This document shows positions 26,018 through 35,130 of a DNA stretch of 64,000 bases, in pieces (the stretch's first letter is position 1; the number at the start of each line of letters is the position of its first letter). Position numbers and translations under genes: made by a program. Origin of the DNA: Natribaculum breve (GTDB taxonomy: Archaea > Halobacteriota > Halobacteria > Halobacteriales > Natrialbaceae); NCBI RefSeq assembly GCF_023008585.1, contig NZ_CP095390.1:3273254-3337253 (forward strand), read 5' to 3'. Under the pieces are notes generated by a model. It was not told where the DNA came from. It was given only the letters and a program-made list of their open reading frames with translations, and searched no databases.

Positions 26018-26025
26018 CATCATTG

Positions 26026-26694
26026 TCAGTCGTCCGAGACGGACCAGCGCAACAGCGCGCCGTCGTCCATCCGTTCGATCCCCTCGAGTTCGAGTCGCGG
26101 GAACCGGTCGACGAACCCCTCGCCGTCGGCCAGCGTCGGCGCGTCGCGGCCGCCGATGACCGTCGGCCCGACGAACACCGAGCACTCGTCGACCAGGCCG
26201 GCCTCGAACAACGAGAAGATCAGTTCGCCGCCGCCCTCGACCATGACCTCCTCGAGTCCCTCCCGCTCGAGGGCGGCGAACGCCCGCAGGAGGTCGACCC
26301 GCGTCTCGCCGGCGGTGACGAACTCGACGCCCGCCCGGGAGAGTTCGGCCCGGCGTTCGACGCTCGCCGCCTCGCTGACGAGCAGGTAGGTCGTCGCCGC
26401 GTCGTCGAGGATTCGCGCGTCCGTCGGGGTCCGTGCCCGCGAGTCGACGACGACGCGAGCCGGGTGTTCGGGCTCGCCCGCCTCGAGTCTGCGCGTTCGC
26501 AGGTCGGCGTCGTCGAGCGTGAGGTGTGGATCGTCGGCGAGGACGGTCCCGACGCCGACGACGACCGCGTCGCTGTCCGCGCGCAGGCGATCGACGCGCG
26601 CGAAGTCGTCGGGGCCGCTGATCGCGATCTGCTCGCGACGTCTCGAGGAGAGTTTTCCGTCCGCGCTCATCGCGGCGTTGACGACGACGTGCAT
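26026..26694 (-). CDS. arfC: 2,5-diamino-6-(ribosylamino)-4(3H)-pyrimidinone 5'-phosphate reductase
   Basis: This 222-residue enzyme reduces the ribosyl side chain to ribityl in archaeal riboflavin/F420 synthesis, using NAD(P)H. The RibD C-terminal-like fold is visible: VVVNAAMSADGKLSSRRRE, ADSDAVVVGVGTVLADDP, HPARVVVDSRARTP and the nucleotide site EEVMVEGGGELIFSLFEAGLVDE. The ATG at 26692-26694 was chosen because it begins the conserved first strand. The frame extends far upstream only as antisense of the protease gene. Confidence 0.92.
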   Translation of the reverse strand: MHVVVNAAMSADGKLSSRRREQIAISGPDDFARVDRLRADSDAVVVGVGTVLADDPHLTLDDADLRTRRLEAGEPEHPARVVVDSRARTPTDARILDDAATTYLLVSEAASVERRAELSRAGVEFVTAGETRVDLLRAFAALEREGLEEVMVEGGGELIFSLFEAGLVDECSVFVGPTVIGGRDAPTLADGEGFVDRFPRLELEGIERMDDGALLRWSVSDD

Positions 26695-26967
26695 GCGCGG
26701 TCGGTGGTCGTCGCCGCCGAAGCCAGTTTCGGTGTGGGAATCGAGCTCGACTCGAGATAAACTCGTGTTAAACCAGCGGTAATACGATTTTTCGCGATCC
26801 GCAGCGGGACGATCGACGACCGGGCCGTGGCGAACCGTTCCGTAGCGGGTCGCACTCGATTCGCCCGGCCGAGGGGCGAACCGGAGCGGAACACTCGAAC
26901 AACGGACGTCGTTCCGGGGACAACGATCGACCCGTTTTATTCCGATCTCGGCGCTTCTTTTGGTGGT

Positions 26968-28086
26968 ATGAAACGATCCGTGTCGATCGTCGTTCTCCTG
27001 GCCGTGCTGTTGCTCTTCGCGGGAACGATTCCGAGTACGGCTGTACGACCGGTATCGAACGAAGACGCGCGACTGCAGCAGAATAACGCCACCGTAACTG
27101 GCGACGACGCGACGGCGTGTAACTACACCGACCTGTACGAGGAGACCATCACGTCGGTCGTCCAGGTACAGGTCGGAACGACGACCGATGACGACCCCCG
27201 CGGCGGCGGACTCGGGTCGGGATTCGTCTACGACCTCGAGAACGGGACGGCCTACGTCGTCACGAACCAGCACGTCGTCAGGGAGCAAGACCAGGTGACG
27301 ATCGAGTTCAGCAACGGCGTCTCGCGCGAGGGCGACGTCGTCGGCACCGACGTCGGCAGCGACCTCGCGGTCGTCGCCGTCGACGATCCACCCGAATCCG
27401 CAGACGCACTCCAGATCGTCGCGCAACCGCCCCAGCCGGGCGAACGGGTGGCCGCACTCGGCAGTCCGTTCGGCCTCCAGGGGACGATCACCGAGGGGAT
27501 CGTCAGCGCGGTCGACCGCTCGATCCCCAGCCAGCAGGGCTTTCTGATCCCGAACACGGTCCAGACCGACGCACCGATCAACCCCGGCAACAGCGGTGGC
27601 CCGCTCGTCACCTGCGACGGGACTGTCGTCGGCGTCAACAGCGCCGGTGGCGGCGAGAACCTCGGTTTCGCCATCGGCCCGTCGCTCGTCGAGCGCGTCG
27701 TCCCGGCGCTGATCGAAGACGGCGACTACGCTCACCCGTATCTCGGAGTGCAGACGATCGACGTGACGCCGACGCTGGCCGAAGCGAACGGCCTCGAGCG
27801 GACGAACGGCGTCTACGTTCAGGCGATCGTCCCCGACGGACCGTCGGCGGACGCGCTCGAGGAGTCGACCGGTACCGAGACGGTCTCCGGCCAGGAGGTG
27901 CCCGTCGGCGGCGACGTCATCGTCGAGATCGACGACCGAGAGATCCGAAACGGTGAGGAACTCGGCAGTTACCTCGCGACCGAGACGTCGCCGGGTGACG
28001 ACGTCGAAGTGACCGTCGTCCGCGACGGCGAGCAGACGACCGAAACCGTCACGCTGGACGAGCGGCCAGAGCCGGGGGCGCGATAG
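26968..28086 (+). CDS. HtrA/DegP-like secreted serine protease with PDZ domain
   Basis: This 372-residue protein has an N-terminal hydrophobic signal segment (residues ~4-24), a Thr/Asn-rich linker, a trypsin-like domain and a C-terminal PDZ domain (~270-365). The catalytic triad is intact: His102 in VTNQHVV, Asp132 in GSDLAVVAV and Ser209 in NPGNSGGPL. Such enzymes degrade or refold damaged exported proteins. The start is set by a TATA-like TTTTATTCC about 33 bases upstream and the clean signal sequence. Asn-x-Thr/Ser sites suggest surface glycosylation. Confidence 0.92.
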   Translation: MKRSVSIVVLLAVLLLFAGTIPSTAVRPVSNEDARLQQNNATVTGDDATACNYTDLYEETITSVVQVQVGTTTDDDPRGGGLGSGFVYDLENGTAYVVTNQHVVREQDQVTIEFSNGVSREGDVVGTDVGSDLAVVAVDDPPESADALQIVAQPPQPGERVAALGSPFGLQGTITEGIVSAVDRSIPSQQGFLIPNTVQTDAPINPGNSGGPLVTCDGTVVGVNSAGGGENLGFAIGPSLVERVVPALIEDGDYAHPYLGVQTIDVTPTLAEANGLERTNGVYVQAIVPDGPSADALEESTGTETVSGQEVPVGGDVIVEIDDREIRNGEELGSYLATETSPGDDVEVTVVRDGEQTTETVTLDERPEPGAR

Positions 28087-28179
28087 CGCCGTCGATATCG
28101 CAAACGAGAGTCGTGGCTGTCGTCGCTGACGACAGCGCCACGAGTGTGATCGATGCTTGAACCGTTTCGTCCGGCGGTA

Positions 28180-28503
28180 TCAGGTCCAGCCCGACGGGAG
28201 TTCGTCGCGGTGGTCGTCGATCAACTCGAGGAGCGGCCGAATCTCGTCGAACTGAGGCCCCCTGGTGACCTCGTGGCTCTCCCTGTCCCAGGTGACGTAT
28301 CCCGCCTGCTCGAGCAGCGGGAGGTGCGTGTGAACGAACTCCGTCTGTAGCGCCGAGAGTTCCTTTTCGCCGGCGTGAACGTCCTCGGGGACGATTACGC
28401 GGTCTTCTTGGGGGTTGCGCTCGAAGAGTTCGACCAGCAGCCGCCGTCGATAGACGTTTTTGAGTGCCTCGAACACGGTCCCCCAGTCGGCCTCACCACC
28501 CAT
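28180..28503 (-). CDS. small winged-helix transcriptional regulator (DUF7344-like)
   Basis: This 107-residue protein has the helix-turn-helix layout of haloarchaeal DUF7344/ArsR-like regulators: VFEALKNVYRRRLLVELFER, then ELSALQTEFVHTHLPLLEQAGYVTWDRESHEVTRGP as recognition helix plus wing, then a closing helix. The ATG at 28501-28503 was chosen because the upstream extension has non-native codon use. The AT-rich stretch upstream (CATATACTC, then GTTGTTACTCC) probably holds its promoter. The target is unknown. Confidence 0.82.
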   Translation of the reverse strand: MGGEADWGTVFEALKNVYRRRLLVELFERNPQEDRVIVPEDVHAGEKELSALQTEFVHTHLPLLEQAGYVTWDRESHEVTRGPQFDEIRPLLELIDDHRDELPSGWT

Positions 28504-28758
28504 AGAGTATATGATGGAGTAACAACAGTTATTTCCTCGGGACGAACGCAATTTGTCTCTGGTGGATCAATTCTTCCGGAATCGAATAACAGCGGTTCAT
28601 AGATTTCTCTACGGCATCTCGAGCACGTCTGGAACCGGTGGGAACGAATCGAGCTGACGGGGCGGGTCCACCAACCGCGGTGACGCTCGAGTCGCCCGTC
28701 CGTCCACTTTCGCCCCGCTGCGGGAACGCTTTTTATGCCCCCGGACGAAAGGCGAGTG

Positions 28759-30033
28759 ATGGATCTCGATGATCATGCCGAGGATCTCGCCTCCGACCTC
28801 GGCGTCGACAAAGAGGAGGTCAAAAGCGATCTGGCGAACCTCGTCGAGTACAGCGTACCGATCGACGAGGCCAAACAGAGCTTGCGACGAAAGTACGGCG
28901 ACGACTCCGCGGGCGGCGGCGGGACGCCGACGTCCGTCGACGTCGCGGAGATCACGCCCGACTCGAGCAACGTCACCGTCACCGCGACGGTGCTCTCGGC
29001 GGGCAAGCGCTCGATCCGCTACCAGGGGTCGGACCACGTCATCGTCGAGGGACGACTCGCAGACGAGACGGGCGTCGTCGACTACACCGCCTGGGAGGAC
29101 TTCGGCCTCTCGCCCGGCGACACGATCACCGCGGGAAACGCCTCCGTACGCGAGTGGGACGGCGAACCCGAACTCAACTTAGGCGAGAGCACCTCGGTCG
29201 CCTTCGTGGACGACGGGCTCGAAGTGCCATACGAGATCGGCGGCGAGGCCGACCTCGCCGACCTCCGGACGGGCGACCGCGCGGTGACGATCGAGGTCGC
29301 GGTGCTCGAGTGCGAGCGCCGGACGATCGACGGCCGCGACGGCGAGACGGACATCCTGAGCGGCGTCTTCGGCGACGAGAGCGGTCGACTGCCGTTTACC
29401 AACTGGGATCCGGATCCGGCGATCGAGGAGGGCGCGTCGGTCCGGATCGAGAACGCCTACGTCCGGGAGTTCCGCGGCGTCCCCGAGGTGAACGTCTCCG
29501 AGTTCTCCACGGTGGCGCCACTCGAGCGCGAGGTCGACGTCGGCACCGAAGCGCCGGAGATGGACGTCGGCGAGGCGGTCGCGACGGGCGGCGTCTACGA
29601 CGTCTGTCTCGTCGGCAACCTGATCGCGGTCCGCGACGGCTCCGGGCTCATCCAGCGCTGTCCCGAGTGCAACCGCGTCATCCAGAAAGGGCAGTGTCGC
29701 ACCCACGGCAGCGTCGACGGCGTCGACGATCTGCGAGTGAAGGCGATCCTCGACGACGGGACGGGAACCGTCACCGTCGTTCTGGACGACGAGCTCACCG
29801 CGCAGGTCTACGGCGGGACCCTCGAGGACGCCCTCGAGGAGGCCCGCGACGCGATGGACCAGGAGGCCGTCGCCGATACGATCCGCGAGCGGATCGTCGG
29901 CCGCGAGTACCGCGTGCGCGGGCACCTCTCGGTCGACGAGTACGGTGCGAACCTCGACGCGACGTCGTTCGAGGAGAGCGAGGACGATCCGGCCGATCGA
30001 GCGGCCGCCTTCCTCGAGGAGGTGGGAGCATGA
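28759..30033 (+). CDS. rpa1: replication protein A, multi-OB-fold single-stranded DNA-binding protein
   Basis: This 424-residue protein has a short helical N-terminus and three OB-fold domains (TVTATVLSAGKRSIRYQG near 75; VTIEVAVLECERRTIDG near 180; a third around 280). The third carries a zinc finger (IQRCPECNRVIQKGQCRTHG). It binds single-stranded DNA in replication and repair. The length and the following two genes match the Haloferax rpa1-rpap1-rpe operon. The start is the ATG at 28759, 28 bases after the TATA GCTTTTTATGC; the stop overlaps the next ATG. Confidence 0.92.
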   Translation: MDLDDHAEDLASDLGVDKEEVKSDLANLVEYSVPIDEAKQSLRRKYGDDSAGGGGTPTSVDVAEITPDSSNVTVTATVLSAGKRSIRYQGSDHVIVEGRLADETGVVDYTAWEDFGLSPGDTITAGNASVREWDGEPELNLGESTSVAFVDDGLEVPYEIGGEADLADLRTGDRAVTIEVAVLECERRTIDGRDGETDILSGVFGDESGRLPFTNWDPDPAIEEGASVRIENAYVREFRGVPEVNVSEFSTVAPLEREVDVGTEAPEMDVGEAVATGGVYDVCLVGNLIAVRDGSGLIQRCPECNRVIQKGQCRTHGSVDGVDDLRVKAILDDGTGTVTVVLDDELTAQVYGGTLEDALEEARDAMDQEAVADTIRERIVGREYRVRGHLSVDEYGANLDATSFEESEDDPADRAAAFLEEVGA

Positions 30034-31712
30034 GCGTCGAGGGTGGTGGTCGCGAGATCGCCTACCGCCTGTTCGCGGCGGAGTACGACGACGCGACGCT
30101 TTCTCACACCGAGAGCGACGAGGAGCGCGCACCGAACTACGTCGTCACGCCCACGGGTGCGCGAGTCAACCGGCTGTTCGCCGTGGGAACGCTCACCGAG
30201 ATCACGCAGGTCAACGAGGAGATGCTCCGGGCTCGCGTGGTCGATCCGACCGGCGCGTTCGTCGTCTACGCCGGCCAGTACCAGCCCGACGAACTCGCCT
30301 TCTTAGAGCAGGTCGAGCCGCCGCTTTTCGTCGCCGTCACGGGCAAGGCCCGCACGTTCCAGCCCGACGACTCCGATCGCGTCTACACCTCCATCCGACC
30401 GGAGAGCATCGCCACCGTCGACGCCGACACCCGCGACCGCTGGGTCGTCGGCACGGCCGAACAGACAATCGAGCGCGTCGCCGCCTACGCGCAGGCGGCC
30501 GACCTCGACGTCTACGGCGACGCCCTCGAGGACGCGCTCCTCGAGAGTGGACTCGAGGAGGGACTGGCCGCGGGAATCCCGCTGGCACAGGACCACTACG
30601 GAACGACGCCCGCGTACCTCGAGGGACTGTACGACCTCGCGGTCGACGCCGTTCAGGTGATCGCGGGCGAGCGCGACCAGGTCGAACCGTTCGGCCGCCA
30701 GCCCGACGCGACGGCCCCCGACGCCCCGAGTTTCGCCGCACTCGCCGAGCGGGGGAGCCTCGGGGTCGACGTGACACCTGCGAGTGCGGCGTCCACACCG
30801 GAATCCGAGCCGGTAGTCGAAGCCGACGCAGAAGCCGAAGCGACCTCGGCGACGGTCGATGAGACGTCGTCCGGCGACGCGGAGTCTACGACACCGGCGG
30901 CGACCGAGTCGACCGCCTCGAGCGAAGACACCGAGGACGCGAGTGCGGACTCGCCCGGGTCGACCGAGGAGTCCGAGACGGTCGTCGAGTTCGACGCCGA
31001 ATCCGACCGGGAGTCGGAATCGGAGCCTGCAGCCGAGTCGGCGATCGACGCCGCCGAAACCGACGGCGAGGTGCTCGACGGGTCGATGGACGACGACGGC
31101 GACGACCTCGGCGACTTCGAGTCGGGCGGCTTCGACGACGGCATGTACGAGATGGACGACGAGGAGCGACAGGAACTCGAGGAGGAGTTCGGTGCCGAGT
31201 TCTCGACCGGAGCCGAAGTCGGCGACCCGGGCGAGGCGGACATCGACGTGCCCGAACCGGACGACCGCGAGGGCGGCGACGAGACGCCGGCGGAGAGCGC
31301 CGAACCGGCCGAAGACGAGGTCGAGACGGTCGGAGACGAGACCGAACCGGCCGAAGACGAGGTCGAGACGGTCGGAGACGAGACCGAACCGGCCGAGGAC
31401 CTCGAGGAGGCGACCGAGTCGGCGGCCGTCGACGAGCAGGTCGACGAGAGCGACGCGACCGCCGACGACGACGAGGACGTAGACGAGGACGAAGACGACG
31501 GTGCCGACCTCGAGGACGTCGACCTGCAAGCCCGCGTCGTCGAGACGATGAACGACCTAGACGACGGAAGTGGAGCCGACCGCTCGACGGTGATCGAGAC
31601 GGTCGCCGACGAGACCGGCGCGACCGAAGACGACGTCGAGTCGGCGATCCAGGACGCGCTGATGGGCGGCCAGTGTTACGAACCCGACGACGAGACGCTG
31701 AAAGCGATCTGA
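30030..31712 (+). CDS. rpap1: RPA-associated protein (COG3390)
   Basis: The protein has 560 residues. The N-terminal ~230 contain an OB-like fold (NRLFAVGTLTEITQVNEEML, then DPTGAFVVYAGQYQP). A very acidic, low-complexity linker of about 240 residues follows, then a C-terminal helical domain (VVETMNDLDDGSGADRSTVIETVADETGA) like RPA32-type winged helices. The linker has a 42-bp tandem DNA repeat. RPA-associated proteins form the ssDNA-binding complex with their cognate RPA in Haloferax. It starts at 30030, overlapping rpa. Confidence 0.9.
   Translation: MSVEGGGREIAYRLFAAEYDDATLSHTESDEERAPNYVVTPTGARVNRLFAVGTLTEITQVNEEMLRARVVDPTGAFVVYAGQYQPDELAFLEQVEPPLFVAVTGKARTFQPDDSDRVYTSIRPESIATVDADTRDRWVVGTAEQTIERVAAYAQAADLDVYGDALEDALLESGLEEGLAAGIPLAQDHYGTTPAYLEGLYDLAVDAVQVIAGERDQVEPFGRQPDATAPDAPSFAALAERGSLGVDVTPASAASTPESEPVVEADAEAEATSATVDETSSGDAESTTPAATESTASSEDTEDASADSPGSTEESETVVEFDAESDRESESEPAAESAIDAAETDGEVLDGSMDDDGDDLGDFESGGFDDGMYEMDDEERQELEEEFGAEFSTGAEVGDPGEADIDVPEPDDREGGDETPAESAEPAEDEVETVGDETEPAEDEVETVGDETEPAEDLEEATESAAVDEQVDESDATADDDEDVDEDEDDGADLEDVDLQARVVETMNDLDDGSGADRSTVIETVADETGATEDDVESAIQDALMGGQCYEPDDETLKAI
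31302..31397 (+). repeat. 42-bp tandem repeat inside rpap1
   Basis: Two exact 42-bp copies (31302-31343 and 31344-31385) are followed by a partial third. They encode EPAEDEVETVGDET twice in the acidic linker. The repeat keeps the reading frame, so copy number could vary without breaking the protein. Confidence 0.85.
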
Positions 31713-31725
31713 ACTGCGAGCCGAG

Positions 31726-32538
31726 ATGAGAGACGAACCGCGTCGGGACGGTCCGGGACTGCTGCTCGAGCCGGTTCCCGACGAGCCGGCGGCAGTGGCA
31801 CGGCTCGGCGACGAGCGGGCGCTCGTCGTCGCCGACTACCACGCGGGCTACGAGGCCGGCCTGCGCTACGAACGCGGCGTCGACGTGCCGAGTCGCGCCG
31901 ACGAGCGTCGGGAGCGACTACTGGCGCTCGTCGCGCGGACGGCTCCGGATCGGCTCGTCGTCCTCGGCGATCTGATGCACTCGATCGGCGACCCCGGCGG
32001 TGCCGAACGGGGCGAACTCGAGGTCCTGCTCGAGTCGCTGCCGCCGACGCTTTCGGTGACGGTGGTCAAGGGCAATCACGACGGGATGATCGAGACGTGG
32101 TTCGGTGACCAGCGGGCGGGCGGCGTGGAGATCGTTCCGGGTGACGGCGTCCGACTCGGCGACGTCGGCGTCTGTCACGGCCACACCTGGCCGGCCCGCG
32201 AGGTGCTCGAGGCCGACGTCGTCTGTGTCGGTCACGAGCACCCGTGCGTGCGCCTCGAGGACGAGGTCGGCGGGAGTCGCGTCGAACCGGCGTGGCTGCG
32301 AGGCAGGGTCGATCCCGCGCCGTTCGCCGAGCGGTCGGCCTACCAGGGGCTGCCGTGGCTCGAGGGCGGAACGCCGCCCCGACTCGTCGTCGTCCCGGCG
32401 TTCAACGACCTCGCCGGCGGGACGTGGGTGAACGTCGAGGGGCAGTCGTTTCTCGCGCCGTTTCTGCCCGACGGGCTGGCCGACGGCGAAGCATACCTGC
32501 TCGACGGGACGCGACTCGGGCCGTATCGGTCCGTCTGA
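31726..32538 (+). CDS. rpe: RPA-operon metallophosphoesterase
   Basis: This 270-residue calcineurin-like phosphoesterase has the metal-site motifs ALVVADYHAGYE, VVLGDLMHSIG, VKGNHDG and HGHTWP plus VGHEHPCVRL. It is the third gene of the operon, as in Haloferax, where it was named RPA-associated phosphoesterase. Its substrate is not established; nucleic-acid ends or nucleotides are likely from context. It starts 13 bases after the rpap1 stop. Confidence 0.9.
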   Translation: MRDEPRRDGPGLLLEPVPDEPAAVARLGDERALVVADYHAGYEAGLRYERGVDVPSRADERRERLLALVARTAPDRLVVLGDLMHSIGDPGGAERGELEVLLESLPPTLSVTVVKGNHDGMIETWFGDQRAGGVEIVPGDGVRLGDVGVCHGHTWPAREVLEADVVCVGHEHPCVRLEDEVGGSRVEPAWLRGRVDPAPFAERSAYQGLPWLEGGTPPRLVVVPAFNDLAGGTWVNVEGQSFLAPFLPDGLADGEAYLLDGTRLGPYRSV

Positions 32539-32641
32539 GCCGTCCTGGTCGCCGCCTTCGGTGTGTCGTATGTCGTACTGACCGGCTTCGAGCGCCTGCC
32601 AACGCTTAGGGTGGTCGACACCCTCTGTCCACGCGACCAGC

Positions 32642-33109
32642 ATGACTGGCTCGAACGAACCGGTGCTCTCGTCGCCGATCACGGTCGTCGGCGACGACGA
32701 GGTGACGGTGACGGGCGACGACCTCGCGGCGCTCCCCTCTCGAGAGCGAGCGGTTCGCATCGACTGCAACTCGGGCGACCACTACACGGCCGTCTGGCGC
32801 GGCGTCGAGGTGTCGGCGCTGCTCGAGTTGGCGTCGGTTCCGGGGGATACGACGCACCTGCTCGTCGAGTCGGAAGACGGCTACCGGGTCTGTGTCGACG
32901 TCGAAACGGCACTCGACGCGCTGCTCGCGTTCTTTCGCGACGGTCGACCGCTCGCCGAGGTCGCCGACCACGAGTCGCGGTTCGTCGCGGCGGGCGTCGA
33001 CGGTCCCCGGACGACGAAAGACGTCGCGACGCTCGAGGCCGTGGCGCTCTCGCCGGCGGAGGACCCCGAGCGTCTCGAGGAGTTGCTGTTGAACGAACGG
33101 AGCGAGTGA
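32642..33109 (+). CDS. molybdopterin-dependent oxidoreductase-like small protein (sulfite oxidase fold)
   Basis: This 155-residue protein resembles a minimal sulfite-oxidase-type molybdopterin-binding domain (AVRIDCNSGDHYTAVWRGVEVSALLEL, then FFRDGRPLAEVADHESRFVAAGV). It lacks the conserved cysteine ligand region of true sulfite oxidase. Several haloarchaeal genomes carry such short versions, of unknown function. No Tat signal is seen, so it is probably cytoplasmic. Just downstream, on the same strand, are SBP56 and a ferredoxin. Confidence 0.7.
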   Translation: MTGSNEPVLSSPITVVGDDEVTVTGDDLAALPSRERAVRIDCNSGDHYTAVWRGVEVSALLELASVPGDTTHLLVESEDGYRVCVDVETALDALLAFFRDGRPLAEVADHESRFVAAGVDGPRTTKDVATLEAVALSPAEDPERLEELLLNERSE

Positions 33110-33270
33110 CGTTCGTCGGCGTTCGGGCAGACGAGCCGCGTAATCTCTCTCCCTCTCTCGATCGTCGACGGGAATCGCGTCGCGACGACTCCGTTTCGAC
33201 CGACGAACGTGACAGTTATTGTATAGAAAATACCATGGTTCGAGGTAACATATCTCGAGTGGGTAACACT

Positions 33271-34677
33271 ATGAGCGATACCGGAGACCACGCCCACAGC
33301 CACGCAGAACACGCCCACGAACACCCGGACGTCGAGGGGCCGGGCTATCCGACGCCGGCGGCCATGCGGACCGAATCCGAACGCGAGAAGACCGCGTACG
33401 TGATGGCACCGCGGGTGGGGATGGAACAGCAAGGACCCGGCTTCGTCGGCATCGTCGACGTCGACCCGCAGTCGGAGACGTACAGCGAACTCGTCGACGT
33501 CGTCGAGATGCCCAACGAGGGCGACGAACTCCACCACTTCGGCTGGAACGCCTGCTCGTCGTCCTGTCACGCCGAGGGGCTCTCCCGACAGTACCTCGTC
33601 GTCCCCGGCCAGCGCTCCTCGCGCATCCACGTCATCGACGTCGAGGATCCACGAAATCCGGAGATGGTGAAGGTGATCGAACCCGAGGAGATCTTCGAGC
33701 ACGACCTCTCGGCCCCGCACACGGTCCACTGCGTCCCCGGCGGCAAAGTCGTCATCAGCATGCTCGGGAACGCCGACGGCGAACTCCCAGGTGGCTTCCT
33801 CCAGCTCGACCAGGACGACTTCACGATCGACGGCCACTGGGAGGCAGACCGCGGCGAGATGGAGATGAACTACGACTACTGGTACCAGCCGCGCCACGAC
33901 GTCATGATCTCGACGGAGTGGGCCGCACCGAACACCTACTACCCCGGCTTCGACCTCGACGACGTCGAGGCGGGCAAGTACGGCGACAGCATCCACATCT
34001 GGGACTGGGAGAGCCGCGAGCACGTCCAGACTCTCGAGTTCGGCGAGGAGGGCCAGATCCCACTCGAGGTGCGGATGAGCCACAATCCCGAGGAGACCCA
34101 GGGCTACGTCGGCGCGGCGCTGTCCTCGAACATCATCCGCTTTTTCGAGGAGAGCGACGGCACCTGGGACTGGGAGGTCGCCATCGACGAGGAGCCACGC
34201 GAGCACGAGGACTGGGACATGCCCGTGCCGCCGCTGATCACCGACATCGTCCTCTCGCTGGACGACCAGTACCTGTTCTACTCGAACTGGCTCCACGGCG
34301 ACGTCCGCATGTACGACGTCAGCGACATGGGTAACCCGCGGCTGGTCGACCGGATCTGGGCCGGCGGCCTCTTCGGCGACCGACAGGAAGTTCAGGGCAC
34401 CGAGATCCGCGGCGCACCGCAGATGCTACAACTGTCCCGGGACGGCCGGCGGCTCTACTGGACGACGTCGCTGTTCTCGACGTGGGACAACCAGTTCTAC
34501 CCGGAGATCGCCGAGGAAGGGTCGCTCATGCTGAAAGCTGACGTCTTCCCCGACGAGGGCCGGATGGAACTCGACGAGGAGTTCCTGGTCGACTTCGGCG
34601 ACGCGCCCGGCGGCCCCGCCCGCGCCCACGAGATCCGGTGGCCCGGCGGCGACTGCACCAGCGACGTCTGGCAGTGA
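33271..34677 (+). CDS. selenium-binding protein SBP56 family (methanethiol oxidase-like)
   Basis: This 468-residue protein matches the SBP56 family over its whole length: HHFGWNACSSSCHAEGLSRQYLVVPGQRSSRIHVIDV, HTVHCVPGGKVVISMLGN, TEWAAPNTYYPGFD and LHGDVRMYDVSD. Human and bacterial members are copper-dependent methanethiol oxidases that yield formaldehyde, H2O2 and H2S. The N-terminus is unusually His-rich (DHAHSHAEHAHEH). An in-frame ATG at 33235 is an alternative start; the downstream one fits homologous lengths better. A TATA-like TTATTGTATA lies at 33217-33226. Confidence 0.88.
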   Translation: MSDTGDHAHSHAEHAHEHPDVEGPGYPTPAAMRTESEREKTAYVMAPRVGMEQQGPGFVGIVDVDPQSETYSELVDVVEMPNEGDELHHFGWNACSSSCHAEGLSRQYLVVPGQRSSRIHVIDVEDPRNPEMVKVIEPEEIFEHDLSAPHTVHCVPGGKVVISMLGNADGELPGGFLQLDQDDFTIDGHWEADRGEMEMNYDYWYQPRHDVMISTEWAAPNTYYPGFDLDDVEAGKYGDSIHIWDWESREHVQTLEFGEEGQIPLEVRMSHNPEETQGYVGAALSSNIIRFFEESDGTWDWEVAIDEEPREHEDWDMPVPPLITDIVLSLDDQYLFYSNWLHGDVRMYDVSDMGNPRLVDRIWAGGLFGDRQEVQGTEIRGAPQMLQLSRDGRRLYWTTSLFSTWDNQFYPEIAEEGSLMLKADVFPDEGRMELDEEFLVDFGDAPGGPARAHEIRWPGGDCTSDVWQ

Positions 34678-34681
34678 GCCG

Positions 34682-35062
34682 ATGGGGTCTTCAGATCCCA
34701 ACCCCGATCCCGACCTCGACTCCGTGTCCCGTTCCCGGACCCGAGACGCCCACGCCGTCTCCCTCGTCTGGGACGACGGCCGCGAGGAGACGATCGCCGT
34801 CGGTCGGGGCGAGACGATCGTCGACGCCGCGGAAGCAGCCGGCCTGTCCGTCCCCTACGGCTGCCTGTACGGCGCGTGCGGAACCTGTACCGCACAGCTA
34901 CTCGAGGGCGAGGTCACCCACGTCGAAGTTCCTCGCGGACTGAAAGAGCGCGCCCGCGAGCGGGGGTTCGTCCTCGCCTGCGTCGCGACGCCGGAGTCGG
35001 ACTGCCGACTGCGCGTCGGCCACGGCATTCAGGCCGAGGTGATGGGGACGCCCTGGAAGTAG
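34682..35062 (+). CDS. plant-type [2Fe-2S] ferredoxin
   Basis: This 126-residue protein has the cluster motif CLYGACGTC (Cys-x4-Cys-x2-Cys) and the distant fourth Cys in GFVLACVATPESD, inside a beta-grasp ferredoxin fold (VSLVWDDGREETIAVGRGETIVDAAEAAG). It carries single electrons. It starts four bases after SBP56, suggesting the two are co-expressed and that the ferredoxin may accept or donate electrons in that pathway. It has a polar, proline/aspartate-rich N-terminal extension of about 25 residues. Confidence 0.92.
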   Translation: MGSSDPNPDPDLDSVSRSRTRDAHAVSLVWDDGREETIAVGRGETIVDAAEAAGLSVPYGCLYGACGTCTAQLLEGEVTHVEVPRGLKERARERGFVLACVATPESDCRLRVGHGIQAEVMGTPWK

Positions 35063-35130
35063 CGCCCGAACGAAACGGCACCTGCAAGCCCGAATCCCTT
35101 GTTTTCACGCGAACTCCGACCAGTGTGTCG

